Made by a program: the position numbers and the translations under genes. A model generated the notes under the pieces. That model saw only the letters and a list, made by a program, of their open reading frames with translations. It made no database searches and had not been told where the DNA came from. 64,000 nt of DNA from Kingdonia uniflora (taxonomy: Eukaryota; Streptophyta; Magnoliopsida; Ranunculales; Circaeasteraceae): positions 124,001-188,000 of the forward strand of contig JACGCM010000630.1 of the NCBI GenBank assembly GCA_014058105.1, given 5' to 3'. This document shows, in pieces, positions 45,091 to 56,671 of this stretch; position 1 is the first letter of the stretch, and each line of letters starts with the position of its first letter.

Positions 45091-46027
45091 TGTTGCAATT
45101 CTGAATTTGAGAGAGAGATTTGGGGATCGAGAGAAATTGGATTTTTAGGGCTTCGATGTGATGAAATAAAGAGGAGATTTTATTGGACTGGGGAATTTGT
45201 TGATCCGGTTAAGGGGTGAGTTGGATTACCTGTTTCTGCTATCCGGGTTGGCCCGTTTCATTGATAGACGTACTTGATCTGTTGATCATGTATGTTTAGG
45301 GGCGTTTCGTGGTCGTATTCGCTATACGACGAGGTTTTCTTCTGGTGTGTTCAATTATTTTTCGATCGACTCCGTTTGTAGTGATTAAGGATATGATGAA
45401 TGATATGCGGTATTTGCTAATAACAATTGTTTGTTTGGATTTTTGGAGTTGCCAGTCTGAAGCTTTTATCACTATTGGATTCCAGTTGTGCTTTTGCCAA
45501 AACATATATCACGGTGGTGTTTAGTTGGATTTTTGATTGTGTTATGTCCAATGATCATGATATGCGTCTTGCAAGTATAAATTGTGGTTACTCTGATTGA
45601 ATCGTTACTCTTTTTTCATAATCATTGGACAACACAATCATGATCATGAAAAAAGAGTAATTTCAAGTTCGCGTGTGCGTGCTGATGAGGGAATTATCTC
45701 CCAAATGAAAGCTAAAAAATAAACTATAATAAAATATTGTAGTTTACTCCCCCATTAAAAAATGACTCTTATAAGAAATTCTAAAGAGGTATCAACGATC
45801 TGTCTACACTAAAGAAGAAGGTAACATACAATCTTTCATATTTTGTGACATTTGTAGCTGACTATCGTAAAAATAAGTAAAAATAAAAATAAAAAACTCA
45901 AATGGCGGTGCTACAGTATCATCGTGTACTCACCGCAGGCCATCTATGGGCCCACATGTAATTAGAAAATCTTCACTAGAAAGATTAATACAAATCTTCC
46001 CGGGAAGAAAAAAAAATCCAAAACTCC
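45091..46027. other. Intergenic region between SDH3 and LEA-2 gene
   Basis: The two genes are divergent and start about 940 bases apart, so this is their shared upstream region. A foldback structure lies at 45546-45660. Frames at 44906-45148 and 45309-45524 are not supported. Confidence 0.5.
45546..45660. repeat. Interlocking inverted repeats
   Basis: TGTCCAATGAT at 45546-45556 pairs with ATCATTGGACA at 45622-45632, and TTACTCTTTTTTCAT at 45605-45619 pairs with ATGAAAAAAGAGTAA at 45646-45660. The arms overlap in order (A, B, A', B'), so both stems cannot form as simple nested hairpins at the same time. Confidence 0.7.
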
Positions 46028-49000
46028 ATGGCACCCAAAGGAGAAGAACCACCATATTCACAACTACCTCCCCATACACACGGCAATAATAACAACAACC
46101 AACACCCCCAACAAGACCAATATTACATCCTCCTCCCTCTCTATCACTCCCGCCCCAGAAACTACACTCGCCTACTAATCTTCATCACCTCCCTCATCTT
46201 CCTAACTATTTCCATCTACCTCCTCTGGCCCTCCGACCCTTCCCTCACCGTCGTCCGTCTCAACCTCAACCATGTCCAACTCCACACCAAACCTTCGATC
46301 TCTCTTGACATCTCGATGGATCTCACTGTTAGGGTTCGTAACAGGGATTTCTTCTCGCTTGATTATGAGTCTCTTGTGGTTTCGATTGGATATCGAGGTA
46401 GGGAGTTAGGGTTTGTGGATTCAAGTGGGGGACGGGTACGAGCGAGGGGTTCGTCGTATGTGAATGCGACGTTGAGTTTGAATGGGATTGAGGTTCTTCA
46501 TGATGTGTTTTACTTGCTTGAGGATTTGGCCAAGGGGGTGATTCCGTTCGATACGGTGACCGTGGTGCGCGGGAAGCTAGGGGTCTTGTTTTTCAAGGTT
46601 CCCATCAAGGTAATTTTATTTACGGTTTTTTGGATTTGATATAGTTGTTATGTTTGTTGTTTAATTAGTACAAGTTAAGCTCAAATATTTCTAGCAAAAA
46701 ATACGACTTCAATGCTGTTTAATTTAACCACATTATGCATAAAAAAAAGCTTGTGTTTGGGCGTTGTGCTCGGTTTTATCAATAATGTTTATATTCATTA
46801 AAAAAAAAACAATAGAGTTGCAACTGAAATCCTTATAACTTGCACGTAGTATAGATTTTGGTAGTTATATCTTCCATGACATCATGTATACTAGGATCAT
46901 ATAAAGACCACAAAATCCAACGAAAAATCCAAGTGTCATGCTAGCACAGAACGTATGTATGTCGACCTTTCGACCTTCTTCATTCACTCCATTGCCATAA
47001 CTCTGACCTGAAGATGGAAAATCTTGTGCATTTCATTTCTAGCGGAGAGCCACACAGTTTGGGGTTGCTAATTTAGCTAGACACCGTGAAGCTCTGAAGC
47101 TGAGTAGTTGAAAGAATTTTTCTTGATAAGCTATTACATGAAAAATTCAAGCTATTAGTTAGCTAAAAATGTTAAACCTGACATGCCTAGAGTATTACTC
47201 ATGTAGGCCTGTTAATCGAAAAATTGAGATATTTCAGTAACCCTATGCTCCCCATCTTCTCTGGACTGTTTCCTTCGAAAATATTCATGATAATAAGTCA
47301 ATGAACATATTTCTCAATAGAAAAATAATAATGAACGTAATAAGAACAATAGTGCGGAAGCTCGTAAATTAGATTAATTTGATATATCTCTCTCTAGGGT
47401 TTCATGAGTTTTCCCCAAAACTCACAAATCTCACTAATCTTTCTCTCTCACAAAATATCACAACTAGGCCTACTGGAGATGATCCCCTGACTTAAGTAAA
47501 CAAAATAAAATAAAAGACAGTTCCTACGCATGTGGGTGACGTGCGTAGTAACCACGACCTACGTAGACAACCCACAATCTATCAACTTTCCCCCGCTAAG
47601 AAAAATTCGACCCCAAATTCTCTCTCGCTATACACTCATCGTAAAAGACCAGATCCATCTGATGAAAAGTAGCGTCTGGAATCCATTAATCCCTAGCCTG
47701 GTTTACCCATCGAACCTTAAACATGACATAACGACCTCGTCTTGTTGTGTGCCAGACATTCTGCTCAAGAACCTCATCTACGCAATCCCCTCCCTTAAGA
47801 ACTCTGGGTACAGGGGTAAGGTAATTGGTGGGATAGTCTCACCATGATAAGGAGATAAGAGTTTGACGTTCACAACACGTGAGCGTCTCATCTCCTCTGG
47901 CATATCGAGCTCATACGCATTCTCACCAATGCGCTGAATGACACAGAATGGTCATGTACGTCGAAGAAGTAGCTTAGAAGTTGCACATGTGCGCCTTCTC
48001 TTCTCAAGATAAAGCATAACTAAGTCCCCTGACTGAAATATGACCTCCCGTCGGTTGCGATTTGCTCACTCTTTAACCCTAGCATAATGTTGCAGTAAGT
48101 GCTGACGGACGTCCTCATGTATAGCTTGAATGGATGATGCAAAATCTAGTGCACTGACAGAAACTGGGATCAACTGTGGAATCGGTGCCAAATCTAAAGC
48201 CATCTCTGGTGAATACCCCGTAACAATCTAAAGAGTTGTTAAATGCAAACTCTGCTTGGGATAGGAGAAAATCCCACTCCTTAGGTCTATCGTCGGTGAG
48301 GCATTGTAGGAGATTACCAAGGCGATGGTTTACTACCTCTGTCTGAGGGTGGAATACTATGGAAAACTAAAGTTTACACCGCATGAGCTTCCATAAATAC
48401 CTCCAGAAATGCCCTGTGAAACGAACGTCCCTATCCGAAGTGATTGACTGAGGAAATCCGTGTAGGCGAACGATCTTCCGAAAGAACATCCGTGCTATAT
48501 GGGAGGCGTCGTTCGTCTTTGTACAGAGAATGAAGTGAACCATCTTTAAGAACCGATCAACCACTACGAAAACATAATCGAAACCTTCAGTCTTCGGTAA
48601 CCCTGTCACAAAATCCATGGATATATCACGCCAAGGAATACTGAGAACATGAAGTGGAGTGTAGAGGCCAGTATTCTGCTCGCGCCCCTTAGTCGTGATA
48701 CAAGTGTAACACTTCTTGATAAAAATGTTTACATCTCGACGCATAGTAGCCCATAAATATTTCTCCCGCATCAAAGCCATGGTCTTGGCAACTCCGTAGT
48801 GCCCTACCAAACCACCCGCATGAACCTCAGTAATCAACTGCTCGCTTAGAGACGAAGCAGGGACGCATAAAATTGTACCCCTTAACAAGTAACCGTCCTG
48901 TATTGAATACTCATGGTCCCCGTGGTGTTGCAAGCAAGAACTGTAGATAGGTCCAAAGTACGCATCATCTGGGTATAAATCTCGTATCTCAGAAAATCCA

Positions 49001-52000
49001 AAAATTGACGCGCGTAGCGTAACAAGTAGTTGTGTTATCCTGCTAACCCTGTCTACAAATCCGTTCTCCTTTCCCCTTATGTGCTGAACATGGAAATGAA
49101 AACCCTGCAAGTAGTTTAACCACTTAGCTTGTCTGTCTGAAGAAACACGTTGCTAGCTGTGCATGTGGCGGAGTACGTCGTGGTCCGAGTGGATAACGAA
49201 CTCCCTGTGAACCAAATAATAGCGCCAATGTTGAAGAGCCCGTACCACTGCCAATAATTCTATATCGTATGTCGAATACCAAAGTTGAGCCCCAGATAGC
49301 TTCTGACTGAAATAAGCTATCGGCTTGCCCCCCGTGACAGAACAGCCCTAATGCCTGTCTTGCAGGCACCTGTAGTAACCTCAAACATGGGATCTGAGAA
49401 ATCTTCTGAAAGTGCCAACCTCAAACATGGGATCTGAGAAATCTTCTGAAAGTGCCAAAATTGGTTTCGTAGTCAGTTTCTCTTTGATCAACTGAAAAGC
49501 CTCATCAGCTTCAGGAGACCAAAGAAAAGGAATATCCCCCATTAGGGATGTGATAGGTCCCATAATCCGACTGAACTCGTTAATAAACCGGCGGTAAAAA
49601 GTAGTCAACCCATGGAAACTCCAAACTTGTGACGTGGTGGTGGGAACTGGCCAGTTACGTATCGTTTGTACCTTCCCCTCGTCAATCCGAATACCATCAA
49701 CTGAAACGGCATACCCTAAAAACTCCACTGAATCTACCATAAAGGAACACTTCTTGAGCTGAAGAAAAAGCTTGTGCTTTCGTAGAAGTTGTAATACCCG
49801 CTCAATATGTACCAAGTGCTCCTCCTGAGACCGGCTATGTATGAGGATATCATCAAAATAAACAACCACAAACCTCTGCGTAATGCACTCCCTCAACACC
49901 TCGGTCATAAGTCGTATAAAAGTGGACGAGGCGTTGGAGAGACCAAATGGCATAACTAACCACTCGTAGAGACCATCCTTGGTCTTAAATGCAGTCTTCC
50001 ATTCGTCTCCAGGGCGCATCCGAACCTGATGGTATCCATTCCTAAGATCCAACTTGGAGAAGAATTTTGCCCTATGCAGGTCATCTATCATGTCCTCAAG
50101 TCTCGGAATTAAAAACCTATACTTCACTGTAATCTTGCTAATAGCTCTGCTATCAACGCACATATGCCAACTCTCGTCTTTCTTTGGTGTCAGTAAAGCC
50201 GGCACGGCACACGGTGACATACTCTCCCTCAACAAGCCCTTGTCACATAGCTCAGTGACCTACCTTTGTAGTTCGGCATGCTGAGCATGGGTCATGCGAT
50301 AATGCGGTAGGTTAGGCAACGGTGCCCCTGGGACTAAGTAAATAGCGTGTTGGATACCACGCAGAGGTGGCAACTCTGGTGTACCAGGCTCAGTACATAC
50401 ATTATCATATTGTGTAATAAAAGACTGTAATATAGGTGGAATTGGAACTAGTGGAGCCGAAAGAGAACTCACCAAAGCATAAGCGCAACCGTGCACTCTT
50501 GCCTCTACAAGGAAACTAGTGTGCGTCTGTCTCTGTGTAATCCTACTGAAGGAAGGCAAGTCAACACTATCTGTTTCTCTCTCTACCTGAAAGAATAGGT
50601 ATTCTCTCTCCCCGGATGAACACTACTCCACGCATACTGCCAAGGCCTACCTAAAATTATATGACAGACATCCATGGGGACTACTATGAAATGTATAGTC
50701 TCCTCATAAGAGTCCCCAATCTTGATCTTCAACTTAGATCGGTACAATGCCCTCTTCGTACCCCCTCTTTGCATCCAGTGAATAGTAAATGGTTTAGAAT
50801 GCGGAGTAAGCTTGCAGCCTAGCTTCTCTACCACCTCCTCCGAAATAAGGTTTTCTGTAGACCCGCCGTCAATGATGACTTCAAGTAGCTTACCATCTTG
50901 TGTGGAATATGCTATGCTTCTTCCAATACTCGTTGTCTTTCTCTAACCCCTCTTCGGGTACCCGTACACTAGACCCACAAAATGGAAGAGTGCGAGACAT
51001 TAAAATTTTCTCCGGTTTCTCGTATGGTAGGAGGTCGACAACTGTGTTCTTCCCCTCCAATGTGGGTTCCAATGCTTCCCACTCGTCACGACAAGAATCG
51101 AGAAGCGACACAATACCAATCAGGTTCGATTTTGGAGCATCCGTTCCAACTCCGCTAATTTTCAGTGTGTCAGTTTAATGGGCGTCTTTGTCGATGTTAG
51201 TGGGTCAGCCGAAGAAGAAGAAGTACTTTTGTTGGAGGCAGCCATTTTTAGTGGAGATGTGGTAATAGTATGCTTGGTTATGGTGATTGGAGATGTCAAA
51301 TCTGTCGGTGAAGTTGTTGAATTTTCTACGTTTGATACAGAATTGTTAAAGGTGGAGGTTGTCGCAGTTGTTGCTAGCAAAGTCAGGTTGTTGTTGCAGC
51401 TTGTTGCAGTTGTTTGGTAATGGAGTTTCTGGTCATCTGGACTGGGCTTGGGTTTGGTTTGATCACCAAGCTTGGGCTGTCCCCTTTGGGTTTGATGGTC
51501 CGGGTCTGGTCGGTTGCTGGGCTGGTTTGTTTTATAACAGGAGACACGTGACTGGCGCGTGAGTCACTTAAAGATCACGTGTGCAACGCACGTTTGGCGC
51601 ACGTGTGGCAATTGTTTCTCTCCCGATTCGGCAGCAATGGCGGACAACATCTCTGGTCGAAAACCGCACGGTTCCCTTGCGTTTTGACGGCGCTCCGACT
51701 CATTTTCTTCTAGGCTTTCTTCGTGGTTACTCCCCTTCCTACTAAACACACTTTGTCATTCGTTTGCACATCTAGACACCTAATCTTCTTCCTCATATTT
51801 TCGTCTCTCGTTTTCGATTTTGGCGAGATTAAGAAGAAAATATAGGTCGGAATCGATGAATTTCTGCATCCCTTATATCGTGGTTTTACTCTGATACCAA
51901 ATTTAATAAGAACAATAGTACGGAAACTCGTAAATTAGATTAATTTGATATCTCTCTCTAGGGTTTTATGAGTTTTCCCCAAAACTCACAAATTTCACTA

Positions 52001-55000
52001 ATCTCTCTCTCACAAAATATCACAACTAGGCCTACTGGAGATGATTCCCCTGACTTAAGTAAATAAAATAAAAGACAGTTCCTACGCCTGTGGGTGACGT
52101 GCGTAGTAACCACGACCTACGTAGACAACCCACAATCTATCAGAACGTAACCCATGAAGGCTTGTTATTTCTGTAGGGATCTCTCCATCTAGAAAAGTGC
52201 TGGAAAGATCCATGTTTTTTTACGAGGATAAGTGTTTTGGTGTATTCAAAATCCGCTCCTTTCATCACTAATAGGGTTCTCTCTATGGATTTGTCATTGT
52301 AAAATGAATAATCTAACATTTGAATTTCATTTTGCTCCATTGCATGGCATTGAAATTGTTGAAACATCATGGTATGGTTCCTGAAAGATGGTTATGCGTA
52401 ACGTCCAAAATTTGAAGTGGGGTGAGATGACAGAGTTCCAAAGGATTGGAACCATGTAAATTATTTGAAGTATGTAACATGGACACTCCATATTCCAAAA
52501 AAAAATCCGTGTCCAAACGTATCGGACACTCGGACACACCGACACTCGTGTCAACACTCCAACGGACACTTCTTGCTTAGATCATAACCTTTTTGACATA
52601 GCTTTTAGAAAGTTTTAATTCTTATACATGTTATTCAACCATACTAACTAATATCATTGTTTTTGTTTGTTATTAATCGTAAATTAACCCATAAGTTAAT
52701 ATAACCCATAAGTGTTGAAACTTGTTTGTTATTAGTTGTAAAAATATGTCGTAAATTAACCAATAAGTGTGTTAGATAGGTTAAGTAACCAACATAAGTA
52801 TAGTAGAAAATAAGAAATAAAATTTTTACAGCCGTGTCCCCGTTTTTACATATTTTTAGGTCGCCGTGTCCGACACCGACACCCGTATCCGTGTCGTTGT
52901 TACCTTTGAACAAGTGCCAAAATTTAAAGATCTAGGAAGCTCTTTCCTATACATGGCAATGTGTTCCTGGGGAACTTCTTTTCACCAATGTCGATAGATC
53001 ACCTAGTACAATTTTGCATAGATGAAAGCAATTCTCCGTAGAGATTATTCCTTCGCAAGTTCAATGATCAGAGCCAAAGCAGAGGGCAGTTTTGCATAGA
53101 TGAAGGCAATTCGCTTTAAAGATTATTCCTTTGCAAGTTTAATGATCAGAACCAAAGTACAGAGCCCATGGAGCTTGAAATAATTCCCATTAGATTATTA
53201 TTCCCCAACCTTGTCAATTCCAATATATGTGAGTACATCCAACACTCTGGAAGTTGTCCTGAAGTAAGATTTCTTGAGAGATCAAGAACTCTCAGACTGT
53301 TATTTTTTTCGTTGATTTCATAGCAGTGGGGTGTATAGGCCCTGAAAATGTATTGTTAGAAAGATCTTATTCTACCATAGTAAAGGAGAGACGGGGTAAT
53401 GGGCCCTGAAAGCCATTTAAACCCTAATATGCAGTTGAATAATCGTGTAATTCTAAAAGATTTGGCAACATTTCATTGATCTGAGGTCCAAATTGATTAT
53501 ACTGGAGACCAAGTTCCAAAACCAATTGGGTATAGCATCTGAAATTCGTCAGTTGGATAAATCAAGGCACTGTAAATCCATCTGTATTATAAGCCATACC
53601 GGGAATCAAGGGCCTAACTGCCATGTTTCCATCTGAATACCTATTAGTTGAAGAGAAGGAACCCAATTGGAGCTGCTTTCATTCAAACCAAAGAATTTGT
53701 GGATATGTTTAATGAAATGAAGATTGGCAAATTGAACTTTGAGATACAACACTCTTCAAAGAGTTATTAGAGACATTTCCAGTTCGGAAAGAAGTCCAAA
53801 ATTTTCAGGAATCAGGCCCAAAAGTCTATTCCACTCCTAAACTAACGTCCTCAAACCAAGCGTAATGCATCGGCCATCGAGATGAATTTCCTTGGAGTCT
53901 AAATATCTCTCTATTAATTTTATTACTGGACAAATCTTGTTATTGTAATTAGCAAAGATTCCCCAAGGTACTTGGTATTCCCCTTTCAAGCTCATTATAA
54001 GCCATACTGAGGAGAGTGCGGGAATTAGGGTTATACCACCATCATTCATGATTGTTCCTTACTAATGATTCTCACAAGACTCATAAAGTTATGCATCCAA
54101 TAGGGTATGTAGAGTTAAACAGATCATGAACTTTGAGAGCATTCAAGTTTCCAAGAGCACCACCATAGGACCGTAGAAAGCATCCTCTCTTGGATCAAGG
54201 GAGTCGATCTGAATAAGATTAAATAACCAGTTTGGTATCAAAGAATTGGATAAGTAAACTGAAAGATCAAGAGATATAAAATTAACATTTTGAAGGGAAT
54301 CGAACAACTTAAGTAAAGAAGGGAGCATGTTGAGTAACCTGGAGCAATCATATAAGCAGTAACCAAGGTTGATACCTTAAGAATTACGTTTAAATATTGC
54401 AGAGAAGAAAGATGAGAACACTTTGAACACCACCAAAGCCCGCATGATAAGTTTAAATATTTCAAGTCGTGGAGATACCTCAGGAAATAAGGAACATTGA
54501 TTTCTTGAAATCAACTCAATTCCAGTCAACTCACATACTTCTACACTAATAAAGGGCTTATTTCACCACCCAACAGTGACTTCAAAATATTCCTGTCTAA
54601 ACGAGCATATCGATTTCGGAGGTCGAGTTTGACAACACAGACAATTGTGTTATCGCATTGGTCTTCTTTCCATGTACCACAATCTTTACCAGCCCAAGAC
54701 GAGAGTTGATTCGAAGGATATGTGAGAACTTGTTTGAATCTTATATAGGCTTGTCTATCTGTCAGTGCAAACTTCACTGATCTCCTTTGCTAGAACGAAA
54801 TTTGAGAATTGTTTACAGCAAAAGCGCAAAATGATAAACTGACATTAGATATTCATAACTTTTCGAGCTCTAATAAAAGAGTTGAACCAACCTGGAGGTT
54901 GCTTCGTCCAACTCGGGATCAGACGGTTTAACTCGGGATAAGCCATGGGCTATCCAGGTCCTGAGTCCGAGTTTTTGAACCATGGTATCAAGTAAGTTTC

Positions 55001-55694
55001 CAACTTAGTCAGATGCCTAAACCTAGTCTGAGTTTGACAACAATCTTTTAAGTGTAACTAAGCTTTTATTTGCTTTGGCTTTGCGTCAGTATTCAAGTTG
55101 AGTTCTTGCAAGCTCATTGGTCCAAGTATATGCCATTTTGGATCAACGGGCCTCTTGCTTGCCTATAAACAGTCATACCTGTCTGTGATCCATATAAGAG
55201 AAACCTTCAAATCTATCAACACAGATAAATGGATTTGTGCTGCTTAAGATGTTTGAGATATAAAGTGTTTGCAATGATATTAGGTACGCCATCTTTTCTA
55301 ATTACTGAACGAATATCTAAAATATGAAGATTATTTTACACCTGTCTGTGATCCATATAAGAGAAACCTTCAAATCTATCAACACAGATAAATGGATTTG
55401 TGCTGCTTAAGATGTTTGAGATATAAAGTGTTTGCAATGATATTAGGTATGCCATCTTTTCTAATTACTGAACGAATGTCTAAAATATGAAGATTATTTT
55501 ACACCTGTGTTGGCTTTTGGCTTCTTATATATATATTTTTTCTGCAGATCAAAGTTGGATTTTTTATATCGGTTTGCTAACATCATCTTTTTTAACCATT
55601 TTGTCAGGCAAAAGTATCGTGTGACGTATATGTTAGTACGGACAACCAAACAATTACCCGTCAAGACTGTTACACTAAGGTGAAGACCAGATAA
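46028..55694 (+). CDS. LEA-2 / NDR1-like membrane protein (9-kb intron)
   Basis: Late-embryogenesis-abundant group-2 protein of the NDR1/HIN1-like superfamily; such proteins are anchored in the plasma or endomembrane and are linked to stress or defence. Exon 1 is 46028-46609 and exon 2 is 55608-55694; both boundaries are GT-AG in phase 0; 222 residues in total. N-terminus is Pro/Asn/Gln-rich and cytosolic (residues 1-44), then one membrane helix [19 protein letters not shown], then the LEA-2 domain from about residue 75, with [20 protein letters not shown]. Exon 2 supplies [20 protein letters not shown] and a Cys-Tyr end, the family's usual C-terminus. The intron is about 9.0 kb and contains nested insertions, so expression depends on splicing across them. 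Without splicing, exon 1 would end after nine extra codons. Confidence 0.88.
47338..47584 (-). repeat. 3' LTR of gypsy element 2
   Basis: 247 bp, starting TAATAAGAACAATAG on the plus strand and ending ACCCACAATCTATCA. It differs from the 5' LTR by a few substitutions and small indels. Confidence 0.93.
47690..50890 (-). pseudogene. Ty3/gypsy pol relic (protease to integrase)
   Basis: Read right to left. Protease-like: [14 protein letters not shown] at about 50860 and [11 protein letters not shown] at about 50650. RT (50235-49381): [47 protein letters not shown], catalytic YFDDIL and [11 protein letters not shown]. RNase H near 49380-49110 is shifted in frame by a 40-bp repeat. Integrase (49110-48367): a zinc-binding HAGG…GHYGVAKT…CYTC region, first catalytic Asp in SMDFVTG and second in TSDRDVRF; the rest continues in another frame to about 47800, with [23 protein letters not shown] and LLSPYHG phrases. 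Several frameshifts and stops make it inactive. Confidence 0.88.
49381..49460 (-). repeat. 40-bp tandem duplication inside pol
   Basis: TCAAACATGGGATCTGAGAA followed by ATCTTCTGAAAGTGCCAA(CC/AA) occurs twice with a period of 40 bases. Since 40 is not a multiple of three, it throws the RT-RNase H junction out of frame. Confidence 0.9.
50891..51880 (-). pseudogene. Truncated gag region of gypsy element 2
   Basis: A Met at 51245 starts a Ser/Thr-rich stretch ([16 protein letters not shown]), followed, with a frame change, by [20 protein letters not shown] (51111 on). This passes into the protease region about 120 codons later. The gag of complete relatives is several hundred residues longer, with a zinc knuckle, so most of gag is missing. 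The stretch 51246-51880 is 5' leader with no gene. Confidence 0.55.
51888..51899 (-). other. Primer-binding site (tRNA-iMet)
   Basis: The minus strand reads TGGTATCAGAGT, one base from the canonical TGGTATCAGAGC, four bases after the 5' LTR. Confidence 0.85.
51904..52142 (-). repeat. 5' LTR of gypsy element 2
   Basis: 239 bp, partner of 47338-47584; flanked on the right by the target duplication GAACG. Confidence 0.93.
52474..52903. mobile_element. MITE inside the LRR pseudogene
   Basis: About 430 bp. Inverted ends GTAACATGGACAC and (read inward) GTAACAACGACAC. Next to them are subterminal repeats of CGGACACTC and CCGACACCGACAC. The interior is AT-rich with no coding capacity. It separates two LRR-coding stretches of the pseudogene. 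A clear target duplication was not established; TTTGAAG/TTTGAAC on the two sides is a candidate. Confidence 0.6.
53011..53166 (-). repeat. 78-bp tandem duplication in LRR pseudogene
   Basis: TTTTGCATAGATGAA(A/G)GCAA… begins at 53012 and again at 53090; both copies continue through GATTATTCC and AATGATCAGA. The two copies differ at several sites. Confidence 0.8.
55178..55503. repeat. 163-bp tandem duplication in LEA-2 intron
   Basis: Copies 55178-55340 and 55341-55503 begin CCTGTCTGTGATCCATATAA and differ at only about two positions (TACGCC/TATGCC and GAATATC/GAATGTC). A third copy starts (CCTGTGT) and stops. This is a recent event, about 105 bases before the exon 2 acceptor. Confidence 0.92.
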
Positions 55695-56671
55695 ACTTCT
55701 CGCACTAATTTTCCAAAAAAGATATAAAAATCTTCTTATTGAAAATAAAACCAGCAGTTTTTTTCTAATTTATGTTGATCCAAAACCAATCATTGGGCTA
55801 AAGCCTGGAAATGGAGGTGATTAGACAATTATGTCCCATCTTTGAGCCTTATATCACTAATATGGTTTGTTGCTTGGCTGCCAATAATATTCTTGGAATA
55901 TACAAAAGCAACTATATGTGTAGATCTTTCAGTTTCAGTTTCAGTTCTTTTCCATGCGAAGAACTTAATTTGATCTGTTATATGCAGTGAACGATATGCT
56001 TTTGTGCCTCTCCTTTTACTCGATAAACTGTGGTTGGGTGTGCTCAGCTGTGGTTGTGAATATGAAGAAGCTGTGGAATCAACTTACGACTGGCTGATTA
56101 GGAAGTTAAGATATGCCTAGCTGATTTTTTTACTTCAATGTACGTATATATACAAGTGTGAAGTAAGAATTTAGCATTTCTGAGCTTCTTTGCTATCACA
56201 TATAGGAATTTCTGATTAAGTCTAATCAATGGTATGTTAATAATCAAGTTCCTTTTCTTCAGAATTCTAGTCTACTCTTTGGATTAGTTTATTTAGAATT
56301 ATGAAACTGAAATTTCACTGATTATCTAACAGATGAGTAAAATTATTTACTCAAACTGGAAGAGACTTGTGATGTGTACTAGAAGTATATCCGCCTGAAC
56401 ATGAACCTAATGGTCTGCAGTAATAAACGATAGCCACATTTATTTTGCGGAATCTGATTTGTGCAGATGCTTGGTACAACTTCAGAATATTCCCTGCGCG
56501 CATATGTAAAAAAAACCTGTACTAGAGAGATTTAGCTCGTGCTGACCACTGGATTAGCCAGTCTTTCCTCTCATAGATGAATCTAAGGGTTAGACATGGC
56601 AATCTAATGGTTAAACATGGCAGAAAACTTGTGCTCCATAAATATTTTCGGTATTCGATGCCTAATTATTA
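55695..56671. other. Downstream of LEA-2 gene, nothing recognised
   Basis: AT-rich. It probably includes the LEA-2 3' untranslated region. No further gene is supported. Confidence 0.45.

Larger units (their letters stand above)
47338..52142 (-). mobile_element. Ty3/gypsy retrotransposon in the LRR pseudogene
   Basis: 4805 bp, minus strand. LTRs are 51904-52142 (5') and 47338-47584 (3'), TGATAGATTGTGGG…TTCTTATTA, and closely similar. A perfect 5-bp target duplication GAACG lies at 47333-47337 and 52143-52147. A primer site TGGTATCAGAGT (51888-51899) lies four bases inside the 5' LTR. The order is gag remnant, protease, RT, RNase H, integrase. The gag region is much shorter than in the family, and a 40-bp tandem duplication shifts the frame after the RT. 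It is a fairly young insertion by LTR similarity but not intact. Confidence 0.93.
46860..54777 (-). pseudogene. LRR receptor-like protein pseudogene, antisense in LEA-2 intron
   Basis: A minus-strand copy of an EIX/Cf-type receptor-like protein. The start (54777) has the [25 protein letters not shown], then [11 protein letters not shown] and LGGEISPLL. Decayed LRRs run through 54500-52380, for example [20 protein letters not shown] near 52400-52460 and [10 protein letters not shown] then [10 protein letters not shown] near 52150-52290. Left of the gypsy insertion the same frame family resumes: [19 protein letters not shown] (about 47215-47275), NPKLCGSPL (about 47050), and a membrane segment [20 protein letters not shown] (about 46900-46960). 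Many stops and frameshifts make it a pseudogene. It is interrupted by a Ty3/gypsy element (47338-52142) and a MITE (52474-52903). Confidence 0.85.

Noticed and set aside
44784..45148. Alternative frames over the SDH3 gene on both strands
   Set aside because: They overlap the SDH3 presequence in other frames and have no family resemblance.
46610..46639. Continuation of LEA-2 exon 1 to a stop nine codons on
   Set aside because: A good GT donor at 46610 and an exon 2 at 55608 encoding the family's conserved C-terminus make the spliced form the better model.
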